Part shown: positions 36,969 through 46,869 of the stretch, one piece after another
Layout: every line of letters begins with the position of its first letter
How positions within the stretch are numbered: position 1 is the stretch's first letter
From: Bacillus mojavensis RO-H-1 = KCTC 3706
GTDB taxonomy: Bacteria > Bacillota > Bacilli > Bacillales > Bacillaceae
Assembly (NCBI RefSeq): GCF_000245335.1
Contig: NZ_JH600284.1
Span: 434,001 to 498,000 of the forward strand
Direction of reading: 5' to 3'
DNA length: 64,000 nt
Program-made: the position numbers and the translations under genes
The notes under the pieces: generated by a model
What the model saw: only the letters and a program-made list of their open reading frames with translations
Databases searched by the model: none
What the model was told of the DNA's origin: nothing

Positions 36969-37000
36969 AAAGGCAGCGCAGTTCGGCTGCCTTTCTCTTT
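36969..37000 (+). terminator. Terminator-like hairpin between purF and purM
   Basis: AAAGGCAGC and GCTGCCTTT form a 9-bp perfect stem with an 8-base loop, followed by CTCTTTCTG. The U tract is interrupted, so partial termination or 3'-end protection inside the operon is more likely than a full stop. Confidence 0.5.
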
Positions 37001-37052
37001 CTGCCCTTGATCGGAGAGATATTTTGAAAAGCGCCTTAAAGGAGTGAATAGG

Positions 37053-38093
37053 ATGTCTGAAGCATATAAAAACGCAGGAGTTGACATCGAAGCCGGATAT
37101 GAAGCTGTAAAACGGATGAAAAAACATGTGGAGCGCACGAAAAGGCTTGGCGTTATGGGCAGCCTTGGCGGCTTTGGCGGCATGTTTGATCTGTCGGAGC
37201 TTTCTTATCAGAAACCCGTTTTAATTTCGGGAACAGACGGTGTCGGCACAAAATTAAAGCTGGCTTTTTCCATGGATAAACATGACACGATTGGTGTAGA
37301 CGCTGTCGCAATGTGTGTCAATGACGTGCTTGCGCAAGGTGCGGAGCCGCTCTTTTTCCTCGACTATTTAGCGGTCGGCAAAGCAGACCCTATGAAAATC
37401 GAGCAGATTGTACAAGGCGTTGCGGATGGCTGTGAGCAGTCAGGTTCAGCCTTGGTCGGCGGAGAAACCGCTGAAATGCCTGGATTATATACAGTTGATG
37501 AATACGATATCGCAGGTTTCTCAGTTGGTGTGGCGGAAAAGGATAAAATCGTGACCGGGGAAAACATCGAGGAAGGCCACCTTTTAATCGGACTAAGCTC
37601 CAGCGGTCTTCACAGCAACGGATTTTCCCTTGTGAGAAAGGTGCTTCTGGACGAGGCAGAGCTTGATCTCGACGAAACGTATGAGCCGTTTGAACGCCCG
37701 CTCGGCGAAGAACTGCTTGAGCCGACAAGAATTTACGTGAAGCCTGTGCTTGCGGCTGTGAAAAGCGGACTCATTGATGGTATGGCGCACGTAACAGGCG
37801 GCGGATTTATCGAAAATCTTCCGCGTATGCTTCCTGAAGGCTTAAGTGCGGAAATCGATCACGGCTCTTGGCCGATCCCGCCGATCTTCTCTTTCTTGCA
37901 GGAGCATGGCAAGCTGAAAGAAGAAGACATGTTTAACGTCTTTAATATGGGCATCGGATTTGTTCTGGCAGTAAAAGAAGAACATCTCACAAAAGTCATC
38001 GGAACGCTTGAAAGCCACGGCGAAAAAGCCTATTTAATCGGGCGAGTGAAACAAGGTGAAGGCGTTACATTCGGCGGTGCTGCACTTTCATGA
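37053..38093 (+). CDS. purM: Phosphoribosylaminoimidazole synthetase (AIR synthase)
   Basis: A 346-aa PurM-fold enzyme that closes FGAM to AIR with ATP. Motifs are [15 protein letters not shown] near residue 58, [12 protein letters not shown] near 135 and [15 protein letters not shown] near 243. The ATG follows AAAGGAGTGAATAGG and gives the known length; a GTG three codons upstream overlaps the ribosome site. It overlaps purN by 4 bp. Confidence 0.96.
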   Translation: MSEAYKNAGVDIEAGYEAVKRMKKHVERTKRLGVMGSLGGFGGMFDLSELSYQKPVLISGTDGVGTKLKLAFSMDKHDTIGVDAVAMCVNDVLAQGAEPLFFLDYLAVGKADPMKIEQIVQGVADGCEQSGSALVGGETAEMPGLYTVDEYDIAGFSVGVAEKDKIVTGENIEEGHLLIGLSSSGLHSNGFSLVRKVLLDEAELDLDETYEPFERPLGEELLEPTRIYVKPVLAAVKSGLIDGMAHVTGGGFIENLPRMLPEGLSAEIDHGSWPIPPIFSFLQEHGKLKEEDMFNVFNMGIGFVLAVKEEHLTKVIGTLESHGEKAYLIGRVKQGEGVTFGGAALS

Positions 38094-38677
38094 AAAAGTT
38101 TGCGGTATTTGCATCCGGAAATGGCTCAAACTTCGAAGCCATCGTCACACGCTTGAAAGAGGAGAACTGGGATGCGTCCGTATCACTCCTCGTTTGCGAC
38201 AAACCGCAGGCGAAAGTCATCGAGCGGGCGGAAAGATTCCAGATTCCATCCTTTGCATTTGAGCCGAAGTCTTATGAAAACAAGGCCGCATTTGAACGGG
38301 CCATTATTGAACAGCTTCATCTTCATGAAGTAGAATTGATCGTTCTCGCCGGCTATATGAGACTGATCGGTGATACGCTGCTCCAGGCATACGGAGGAAA
38401 AATCATCAACATCCATCCGTCCCTTCTTCCCGCTTTTCCTGGAATAGACGCAGTCGGACAGGCATACCGGGCGGGTGTGAAGGTGGCCGGGATTACCGTT
38501 CATTACGTCGATGAAGGAATGGATACAGGTCCGATCATCGCTCAAAAGGCAATTGACATTAATCAACATGATACATTGGAAACAATCGAACAGCGGATTC
38601 ACAAGCTTGAGCATAAATGGTATCCAAGTGTGATTAAACAGCTATTAGGATTAAATAACAGAGGTGAAAAGGCATGA
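38090..38677 (+). CDS. purN: Phosphoribosylglycinamide formyltransferase
   Basis: A 195-aa folate-dependent GAR transformylase. The N-terminal motif is [13 protein letters not shown]. Catalytic residues lie in [12 protein letters not shown] (Asn and His) and in the Asp of [13 protein letters not shown]. It overlaps both purM and purH by 4 bp. Confidence 0.97.
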   Translation: MKKFAVFASGNGSNFEAIVTRLKEENWDASVSLLVCDKPQAKVIERAERFQIPSFAFEPKSYENKAAFERAIIEQLHLHEVELIVLAGYMRLIGDTLLQAYGGKIINIHPSLLPAFPGIDAVGQAYRAGVKVAGITVHYVDEGMDTGPIIAQKAIDINQHDTLETIEQRIHKLEHKWYPSVIKQLLGLNNRGEKA

Positions 38678-40212
38678 CCATTAAACGCGCACTAATCAGT
38701 GTTTCAGATAAAACAAATCTTGTTCCTTTCGTAAAAGAACTGACAGAGCTTGGCGTTGAGGTTATTTCAACCGGCGGCACAAAAAAGCTTCTTCAAGAAA
38801 ACGGTGTTGAAGTCATCGGAATTTCTGAAGTGACAGGTTTTCCGGAAATTATGGACGGTCGCTTAAAAACGCTTCATCCGAATATTCACGGCGGTCTTCT
38901 TGCAGTTCGCGGCAACGAAGAGCATATGGCGCAGATCAATGAACACGGCATTGCGCCAATTGACCTGGTTGTCGTCAACCTCTATCCATTTAAAGAAACG
39001 ATTTCTAAAGAGAATGTGACGTACGAAGAGGCTATTGAAAACATTGATATCGGCGGACCTGGCATGCTGCGTGCGGCATCGAAAAACCATCAGGATGTGA
39101 CGGTTATCGTTGATCCAGCGGATTACAGCCCTGTTCTGAATCAAATCAAAGAAGAAGGCGATGTTTCGCTTCAGAAAAAACGCGAGCTGGCGGCAAAAGT
39201 ATTCCGTCACACTGCAGCATATGACGCGCTGATCGCTGACTATCTGACACATGTTGTCGGTGAAAAAGAACCAGAACAATTCACCGTTACATTTGAGAAA
39301 AAACAATCGCTTCGCTACGGAGAAAATCCGCATCAGGAAGCAACATTCTATCAAAGCGCGCTTCCTGTCAAAGGTTCTATTGCACAAGCAGAACAGCTGC
39401 ACGGCAAAGAGCTTTCTTACAACAACATTAAAGATGCGGACGCAGCTGTTCAGATTGTTCGTGAACTCACGGAGCCTGCTGCGGTTGCTGTGAAGCATAT
39501 GAATCCATGCGGCGTGGGAACTGGCGAAACGATCGCAGAAGCGTTTGACAGAGCGTTCGAAGCAGATAAAACATCGATTTTCGGCGGTATTATCGCGTTG
39601 AACCGTGAAGTGGACAAGACAACAGCCGAAGCGCTTCATAACATTTTCTTAGAAATCATCATTGCGCCTTCATTCAGCCAAGAAGCGCTTGATATCCTGA
39701 CAGCGAAGAAAAATCTTCGTCTGCTGACACTTGATGTGACAGCTGCCGTCCAAAAAGAAAAACAGCTGACATCTGTACAAGGCGGATTGCTGATTCAAGA
39801 TTTAGATATGCACGGCTTTAATGATGCTGAGATCAGCATTCCGACAAAAAGAGAGCCGAACGAGCAAGAGTGGGAAGATTTGAAGCTTGCTTGGAAAGTC
39901 GTGAAACATGTGAAATCCAATGCGATCGTTCTCGCGAAGGACAACATGACAGTCGGCGTGGGAGCCGGACAAATGAACCGCGTCGGATCAGCGAAAATCG
40001 CAATCGAGCAAGCAGGAGAAAAAGCGAAAGGCAGTGCGCTCGGATCTGATGCATTTTTCCCAATGCCGGATACTGTTGAAGAAGCCGCAAAGGCGGGCGT
40101 TACGGCTATCATTCAGCCGGGTGGATCAGTTCGCGACGAGGATTCCATCAAAAAAGCGGATGAATACGGCATTGCCATGGTATTCACCGGCATCAGACAC
40201 TTCAAACATTAA
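38674..40212 (+). CDS. purH: Bifunctional AICAR transformylase / IMP cyclohydrolase
   Basis: A 512-aa enzyme for the last two steps to IMP. The N-terminal methylglyoxal-synthase-like cyclohydrolase domain covers about residues 1-200 ([29 protein letters not shown]). The C-terminal transformylase domain contains [14 protein letters not shown] and [11 protein letters not shown], with the catalytic Lys-His. AGAGGTGAAAAGGC precedes the ATG. Confidence 0.97.
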   Translation: MTIKRALISVSDKTNLVPFVKELTELGVEVISTGGTKKLLQENGVEVIGISEVTGFPEIMDGRLKTLHPNIHGGLLAVRGNEEHMAQINEHGIAPIDLVVVNLYPFKETISKENVTYEEAIENIDIGGPGMLRAASKNHQDVTVIVDPADYSPVLNQIKEEGDVSLQKKRELAAKVFRHTAAYDALIADYLTHVVGEKEPEQFTVTFEKKQSLRYGENPHQEATFYQSALPVKGSIAQAEQLHGKELSYNNIKDADAAVQIVRELTEPAAVAVKHMNPCGVGTGETIAEAFDRAFEADKTSIFGGIIALNREVDKTTAEALHNIFLEIIIAPSFSQEALDILTAKKNLRLLTLDVTAAVQKEKQLTSVQGGLLIQDLDMHGFNDAEISIPTKREPNEQEWEDLKLAWKVVKHVKSNAIVLAKDNMTVGVGAGQMNRVGSAKIAIEQAGEKAKGSALGSDAFFPMPDTVEEAAKAGVTAIIQPGGSVRDEDSIKKADEYGIAMVFTGIRHFKH

Positions 40213-40220
40213 GGGGATGA

Positions 40221-41495
<1,275 letters not shown>

Positions 41496-41502
41496 AGAGA
41501 TG

Positions 41503-41533
41503 AAAAACCCGCAGATTGTGCTGCGGGTTTTTT
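41503..41533. terminator. Bidirectional terminator of the pur operon and yezC
   Basis: AAAAACCCGCAG, loop ATTGTG and CTGCGGGTTTTTT. It lies between the purD stop and the convergent yezC stop. Confidence 0.93.
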
Positions 41534-41534
41534 G

Positions 41535-41957
41535 TTATACCAAAGCATGCCGGAAAGCGGAAGAAGAAAGCACAACAAGCGTGGTCGGTTTTCCATGGGC
41601 CATTGAAGCGTCTATAAAATCTTCTAGGGTATGCACAGATTCCGTCACCACTTTTGTCACATAGCTGTACATACCTGTAATCCGGTGGTTCTCTGCCACA
41701 TCGGGGTGGGCTTCGGCAAAGGCGGCGTAGTGTTTGCAGCTTTTCGGCTCCATCAGGATAAAAGCCGTAACATGTTTGTTTAGCTTTTCATAACAGATAT
41801 CAGCGCTGTACCCGATAATGACTCCTTTGTCCTCGAGCTTTCTGACACGTTCCGCCGCACTTGGAGAACTGAGTCCGACAAGCTTTCCTAATTCAACCAT
41901 CGTTAATCTCGCATTTTGCTGTAAATGCGAAAGAATTTGAAGGTCTGTATCATCCAT
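41535..41957 (-). CDS. yezC: Lrp/AsnC-family transcription regulator YezC
   Basis: A 140-aa regulator. The N-terminal winged helix-turn-helix covers residues about 5-50 (QILSHLQQNARLTMVELGKL, then SSPSAAERVRKLED). The C-terminal RAM effector domain follows. Such proteins sense amino acids. It is divergent from the amino-acid-permease-like yecA, which is its likely target by context. The 128-bp gap is AT-rich, and I could not define an operator. Confidence 0.9.
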   Translation of the reverse strand: MDDTDLQILSHLQQNARLTMVELGKLVGLSSPSAAERVRKLEDKGVIIGYSADICYEKLNKHVTAFILMEPKSCKHYAAFAEAHPDVAENHRITGMYSYVTKVVTESVHTLEDFIDASMAHGKPTTLVVLSSSAFRHALV

Positions 41958-42103
41958 TCGTATGGCTCCTTTACTTATTTAGGTGAATTGATAAAAATAC
42001 CTTTTATGATTAGGTGATGTTGGTGATTTAGCTTAATTGTAGCATATAAGTGTCGTCATCTTTTTTCTATAATTAAGCCATCAACATGGGAGGAGGCATC
42101 ATT

Positions 42104-43375
42104 TTGCCGGAATTGCAGCGTTCGATTACTTGGGTTCAAGGAGCGGCTTTAACGATTGGGGCCGTATTGGGCTGCGGGATCTTAATTCTTCCGTCTGTCA
42201 CGGCTGACACCGCTGGTCCCGCTTCTTTATTGGTTTGGGGATTTATGTCTTTCTTATCTTTTCTGCTCGTCGGCACACTGGCGCGCCTTGTCAGAATGGC
42301 GCCAAGCGCAGGAGGAATCACGGCTTATGTACAGCTTGCTTTTCGGCCAAAAGCCGGAGCCATTTTGGGCTGGATTATGCTGGGATCGGTTCCGATCGGT
42401 GTGCCAGTGATCGCTTTGACTGGCGCACATTATGTCAGCTACGTCACAAAGGCTTCGGATTGGCAGATTGCTTTCATTGCAGCAAGTATGCTGGCGATCT
42501 CTATTTTGCTTCATATCAGGGGCATTCAATTATCAGCAAACATCAGCATACTCGTCATCTGTGTCATTTTGTTGCTGCTCGTCATTTCTGTTGCTGTTTC
42601 ATTGCATCACGTAAAAGCAGCTGAATTTAAGCCCTTTCTGCCGCATGGCTGGTTTGCCGCGGGTTCTGTTTCTGTCATCATCTTTTTTTCTTTTGTAGGC
42701 TGGGAAATGATTACTCCATTAGCTGAAGAGTTTACACATCCCGAAAAGGATGTACCAATCAGTTTATTCTTAGCGGCAGCTTGTGTGGCGGTGCTGTATA
42801 TTATGCTGTCGTTTGTCACTGTGGGCACCCATGCATATGGAGAAAAGGGAGAAATCGCATCTCTGACGATGCTCATATCAAAAGGAGCGGGGGATATTGG
42901 GGTATATGTAACGACTTGTTTAGCTCTTTTTATTACATTCGCCACCATTCATGCCAACATCGCAGGGTTTTCAAGAATGGTCTATGCGTTGGCGAGAGAA
43001 GGTCATATTCCGGGGTACTTCGGGAAACTCAGTCATACAAAACATACACCTGTCCGTGTATTAACAGCGCTTGCTATCGTGTTTGGTTTCGTTCTTATGG
43101 CGAACGGCATATTTCAAATTGATCTGACAACGCTGCTGAAAGGACCAAGCTCGGCATTTATTGCATCTTACATATGTACAATGGCAGCAGCGCTGAAACT
43201 GCTGAACTGGAAGGATTCAGGCTGGTGGATGGCTTTGGGGGCGCTTCTTCTTTGTACAGTAATCTACTTATTTAGCGGCTGGGCGCTCTTGTATCCGGCT
43301 GCGTTTGTGGCTGTTGGTTTTTTCTATATGAAGACAAAGGGATATTCTGAAAAAAAGCTTGATCACATTTTATGA
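42104..43375 (+). CDS. yecA: APC-family amino-acid permease YecA
   Basis: A 423-aa membrane transporter with about twelve helices. The N-terminal motif is WVQGAALTIGAVLGCGILILP, and the helix-6 region FFSFVGWEMITPLAEEFTHP is typical of the amino acid-polyamine-organocation superfamily. The TTG at 42104 has GGGAGGAGGCATCAT in front; an in-frame ATG at 42086 lies upstream of that ribosome site. The substrate is unknown. The divergent Lrp-type yezC is the probable regulator. Its last codons form part of the terminator. Confidence 0.87.
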   Translation: MPELQRSITWVQGAALTIGAVLGCGILILPSVTADTAGPASLLVWGFMSFLSFLLVGTLARLVRMAPSAGGITAYVQLAFRPKAGAILGWIMLGSVPIGVPVIALTGAHYVSYVTKASDWQIAFIAASMLAISILLHIRGIQLSANISILVICVILLLLVISVAVSLHHVKAAEFKPFLPHGWFAAGSVSVIIFFSFVGWEMITPLAEEFTHPEKDVPISLFLAAACVAVLYIMLSFVTVGTHAYGEKGEIASLTMLISKGAGDIGVYVTTCLALFITFATIHANIAGFSRMVYALAREGHIPGYFGKLSHTKHTPVRVLTALAIVFGFVLMANGIFQIDLTTLLKGPSSAFIASYICTMAAALKLLNWKDSGWWMALGALLLCTVIYLFSGWALLYPAAFVAVGFFYMKTKGYSEKKLDHIL

Positions 43376-43387
43376 TCAAGCTTTTTT
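43351..43387. terminator. Bidirectional terminator shared by yecA and the DUF2892-like gene
   Basis: AAAAAAGCTTGATCA, a 7-base loop and TGATCAAGCTTTTTT form a perfect 15-bp stem. The yecA stop TGA is the first base triplet of the right arm, so the stem is partly coding. The convergent gene stops 1 bp past it. Confidence 0.92.
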
Positions 43388-43388
43388 C

Positions 43389-43622
43389 TTACGATTCTTG
43401 ATGATCCTGTCCATGGTTTTCATCAATGGTGTTTTGAAACATATAGGTTACAGGACAGAAACGCAGTATGCCTGAACCTGCCTTCATGGCGCCTATAAAG
43501 ATGCAGAACAGATGCATTTTGCACCAAGGTTTTTTCGTATACTTGGCACTCGCAGCTGACATAATTGTCAGTCCGCAGGCGATACGGAAGACGGCATTGA
43601 TGAGACTGATGTTAGGTTTCAT
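43389..43622 (-). CDS. Small DUF2892-like membrane protein
   Basis: A 77-aa protein (MKPNISLINAVFRIACGLTI...). It has two hydrophobic stretches (about 8-26 and 38-55), a CPVTYMF segment and a hydrophilic tail (TIDENHGQDHQES). The inner layout, N-terminal NISLINAVFRIACG and a central RFCPVTY, resembles the DUF2892 (YgaP transmembrane) family that often accompanies rhodanese proteins. AAAAGGAGCGGATTCC before the ATG is an excellent ribosome site. It lies between yecA and yerA, where I recall no gene in the original 168 annotation. Function unknown. Confidence 0.8.
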   Translation of the reverse strand: MKPNISLINAVFRIACGLTIMSAASAKYTKKPWCKMHLFCIFIGAMKAGSGILRFCPVTYMFQNTIDENHGQDHQES

Positions 43623-43749
43623 GGAATCCGCTCCTTTTACTTTAAAAAGTTTTTTAATCGAACCTTCAAAAATTTGTAACGTTTTTATCGTGCGTGATGG
43701 AGAAGGATGTGATACCATGAGTCTAATACATGTAAAGGAGAGTATGTGA

Positions 43750-45492
43750 ATGTCCGAACGCACCTTTAACTGGAAAAATAAAGACATCAGGGCACAGGTT
43801 GATGTTGTAGACTCTAAGCTGCTTCCAACGCTCCTTTTACGGAATGCTCTCGTCTTAAATCCATATGTAAAACAATGGCTGAAAAAAAACATTTGGATTT
43901 ATCAGGACCGTATTGTTTATGTTGGTCATGAACTTCCGGATAGAACCGAAGAAATTCATACGATTGATTGTGAAGGAAAATACATTGTGCCTGGCTATAT
44001 CGAACCGCACGCACATCCTTTTCAAATATATAATCCCCAAACGCTGGCGGAATATGTGTCTCAGTACGGTACAACGACATTCGTAAATGATAACTTATTT
44101 TTGCTTTTGCAAAGCGGAAAAAAGAAAGCGCTTACTATTTTGAACGAACTCAAAAAGCTTCCGGTTCAGTATTTTTGGTGGTCCCGGTATGACCTGCAGA
44201 CCGAAGTTCTGAACGAGGATCACGTTCTTCCATTTGACGTCAGAAAGCAGTGGATTGAACATCCGGATGTCATACAAGGCGGAGAAATGACCGGATGGCC
44301 GCGTCTTGTAGATGGCGATGATTTAATGCTTCATTGTATGCAGGCCACAAAAAAACAGCGGAAACGCATAGAAGGGCATTTTCCCGGCGCTTCAGATAAA
44401 ACGCTTACAAAAATGAAGCTGTTCGGAGCGGATTGTGATCATGAAGCCATGACAGGTGAGGAAGTGATGAGAAGGCTGGAGCTGGGCTATTATGTATCAC
44501 TTCGCAATTCGTCCATTCGCCCTGATTTAAGAAACATATTGCAGGAGCTTCATGAAAAGGGCTTCCGCTACTATGACCACTTTTTTTACACAACAGACGG
44601 CGCTACGCCTAATTTTTATAAAGGCGGCATGACAAACGAGCTCATCCGGATTGCCCTGGAAGAAGGGGTTCCGGCAATCGATGCGTACAATATGGCATCA
44701 TTTAATATCGCGAAGTATTACCAAATGGATGATTATTTAGGCATTGTCGGGCCGGGAAGACTTGCATCACTGAATATCCTTGAGGACCCGTTGCAGCCGA
44801 ATCCGGTAACCGTTCTGTCAAAAGGCAAGATTTTGCGTGAAGACGGCCGTGATGTGAATGCGTTTCCACATACGAACTGGAACAAAGGCGGTCTTGTCCC
44901 GCTTGAGCTTTCATATGATATGACGATGGATGATTTGCAGTTTTCCATGCCGATGGGCGTAAAAATGCGGAATGCGGTGATTATGGAGCCGTATATGATT
45001 GAGATCGACAACTCGGTCGAACAGCTTTCATTTGACCATGATGAAAGTTATTTAACGATGCTTGACAGACATGGGAAATGGCGCGTGAATACGATGATAA
45101 AAGGATTTGCCTCAAGTGTGCAGGGATTTGTGAGCTCCTTTACGACGACGGGTGATATTGTTGCGATCGGAAAAAACAAAGCGGATATGCTGCTTGCTTT
45201 CTCCCGCATGAAAGAAATCGGTGGGGGAATTGTGCTTGCGGAAGACGGAAAAATCCTCCACGAAATTCCGCTTTCACTGTGCGGATGCGCTTCTTCGGAA
45301 TCGTATGACATCGTGCTGGAAAAGGAACAGAAGTTGAGAGATCTTTTGACTGAAAGAGGCTATGAGTATTGTGATCCGGTTTATACGCTGCTCTTTTTGC
45401 AAAGCACGCACCTCCCGTATATACGCATTACGCCAAGAGGAATCTTCGACGTGATGAAAAAAACTGTACTCTTTCCATCGATAATGCGTTAA
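43750..45492 (+). CDS. yerA: Adenine-deaminase-like amidohydrolase YerA
   Basis: A 580-aa amidohydrolase-superfamily protein with composite-domain ends. The metal motif is EPHAHP near residue 81-86, preceded by GKYIVPGYI. The phrase DHEAMTGEEVMRRLELGYYVSLRNSS parallels adenine deaminases, as does GGGIVLAEDGKILHEIPL near the end. Deamination of adenine or a related base is the family expectation, and its purine-rich neighbourhood agrees, but the substrate is not proven. AAAGGAGAGTATGTGA precedes the ATG. yerB follows after 26 bp. Confidence 0.87.
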   Translation: MSERTFNWKNKDIRAQVDVVDSKLLPTLLLRNALVLNPYVKQWLKKNIWIYQDRIVYVGHELPDRTEEIHTIDCEGKYIVPGYIEPHAHPFQIYNPQTLAEYVSQYGTTTFVNDNLFLLLQSGKKKALTILNELKKLPVQYFWWSRYDLQTEVLNEDHVLPFDVRKQWIEHPDVIQGGEMTGWPRLVDGDDLMLHCMQATKKQRKRIEGHFPGASDKTLTKMKLFGADCDHEAMTGEEVMRRLELGYYVSLRNSSIRPDLRNILQELHEKGFRYYDHFFYTTDGATPNFYKGGMTNELIRIALEEGVPAIDAYNMASFNIAKYYQMDDYLGIVGPGRLASLNILEDPLQPNPVTVLSKGKILREDGRDVNAFPHTNWNKGGLVPLELSYDMTMDDLQFSMPMGVKMRNAVIMEPYMIEIDNSVEQLSFDHDESYLTMLDRHGKWRVNTMIKGFASSVQGFVSSFTTTGDIVAIGKNKADMLLAFSRMKEIGGGIVLAEDGKILHEIPLSLCGCASSESYDIVLEKEQKLRDLLTERGYEYCDPVYTLLFLQSTHLPYIRITPRGIFDVMKKTVLFPSIMR

Positions 45493-45518
45493 AATATAAA
45501 AGAGCGGGGAGCCGACAT

Positions 45519-46514
45519 ATGAAAAAATGGATGACAGTTTGCGTGCTGTGTTTTGTGTTTTTCATGCTAGTATCTTGTCAGCAGAAGGACGCTGTCCCTG
45601 ATCACACAAAGAAGCTGAAAGCCCCTTTGACGGGATTGGAGACTGAGCAGAAGGCAGCTGAACGCAGGCCTGTTGCTGTCGTGGTGAACAATCACCCGAA
45701 GGCGCGGCCGCAATCAGGACTGTCTAAAGCCGACATTGTCATAGAAGCGCTTGCCGAAGGCCAAATTACAAGGTTTTTGGCCATTTTTCAAAGCCAGATG
45801 CCTGAAACTGTCGGACCTGTGCGGAGTGCGCGGGAATATTTCGTCACTCTCAGCAACGGTTTTGACAGCATATTTGTCCATCACGGCTGGAGTCCCGGCG
45901 CCAAGGAGCAGCTGGAATCCGGAGCTGCCGATTATATTAACGGATTGGATTTTGACGGAAGCTTATTTTGGAGAGCTGATTTCAGCGAACCGCCCCACAA
46001 TTCCTACACGTCTTATGAGTACATAAAAAAGGCGGCGGAACAAAAGGGATATGAGCTGAAGCAGGAAACAGATCCAATGCTGTTTCAAACATCAGATGCA
46101 AAACCTGTAAATGAATCTTATAATGTTCGGGTAGATTATGGAACAAAAAACGTTACAAATCTTGTCGAATACAACTATGATAAAAAAGCTGAAGCTTATA
46201 CGAGAAGCTCTGATGGTGTCATGACGACAGACCGGGAGACCGGAAAGCCGGTTGCAATGCAAAATATTTTCATTGTTGAAGCCAGCCATCATACTATTGA
46301 CCAAGATGGAAGGCGTGACATCGACATAGAATCAGGGGGTAAAGGTCTGCTGTTTCAGCACGGAAACGTCATTGAAGCAGACTGGAAATATGTAAACGGG
46401 AGAATTGTGCCGGTGAAAGAAGGCAAATGGCTGCCGTTTGTACCAGGAAAGACATGGATAAATATCGTGCCTGATCTCGATGCGGCTTCCATTAGTAAAG
46501 GAGAAGGTGTGTAA
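45519..46514 (+). CDS. yerB: Lipoprotein YerB (DUF3048)
   Basis: A 331-aa exported lipoprotein. The signal peptide ends in the lipobox LVSC (Cys23 or close). The mature part has the DUF3048 pattern: PVAVVVNNHPKARPQSGLSKAD, VGPVRSAREYFV, FVHHGWSPGAKEQL and a C-terminal FVPGKTWINIVP. Function is unknown; the domain may be enzymatic or binding at the outer membrane face. It is followed by yerC after 2 bp. Confidence 0.9.
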   Translation: MKKWMTVCVLCFVFFMLVSCQQKDAVPDHTKKLKAPLTGLETEQKAAERRPVAVVVNNHPKARPQSGLSKADIVIEALAEGQITRFLAIFQSQMPETVGPVRSAREYFVTLSNGFDSIFVHHGWSPGAKEQLESGAADYINGLDFDGSLFWRADFSEPPHNSYTSYEYIKKAAEQKGYELKQETDPMLFQTSDAKPVNESYNVRVDYGTKNVTNLVEYNYDKKAEAYTRSSDGVMTTDRETGKPVAMQNIFIVEASHHTIDQDGRRDIDIESGGKGLLFQHGNVIEADWKYVNGRIVPVKEGKWLPFVPGKTWINIVPDLDAASISKGEGV

Positions 46515-46516
46515 CG

Positions 46517-46831
46517 ATGCAAATCGATAAATTACGCGGCAAAGAGCTGGACCAGCTATTTAACTCTATCTTATCGCTGAAAGACCTGGAGGAATGTTAC
46601 CGGTTCTTCGATGATCTTTGCACAATTAATGAAATTCAATCGCTGGCTCAGCGCCTTGAAGTGGCGCGCATGCTCCGCGAAGGAAACACGTATCATAAAA
46701 TTGAAACAGAAACAGGCGCATCTACTGCGACAATTTCCCGTGTGAAGCGCTGCTTAAATTATGGAAATGACGCCTATGAGATGGCGCTTGACCGTGTGAA
46801 GGAGACTGAAACAGAGTCTTCTTCCAAATAA
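46517..46831 (+). CDS. yerC: TrpR-like DNA-binding protein YerC
   Basis: A 104-aa helical protein of the YerC/YecD TrpR-related family. The helix-turn-helix is visible as QSLAQRLEVARMLREGNTYH (residues about 36-55) followed by ETGASTATISRVKRCLNYG. Its target is unknown. GGAGAAGGTGTGTAACG precedes the ATG inside the end of yerB, so yerB and yerC are co-transcribed. Confidence 0.9.
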   Translation: MQIDKLRGKELDQLFNSILSLKDLEECYRFFDDLCTINEIQSLAQRLEVARMLREGNTYHKIETETGASTATISRVKRCLNYGNDAYEMALDRVKETETESSSK

Positions 46832-46869
46832 AAAACCGCCCTGCCGTTTGGCAAGGGGCGTTTTTTTTA
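46831..46869. terminator. Bidirectional terminator of yerC and yerD
   Basis: ACCGCCCTGCC, loop GTTT and GGCAAGGGGCG (with mismatches), then TTTTTTTT. The yerD stop falls in the T run. Confidence 0.88.

Noticed and set aside
38863..39639. 258-codon minus-strand ORF across purH
   Set aside because: Antisense shadow of purH: Cys/Arg/Phe-rich translation, no ribosome site, no recognisable domain.
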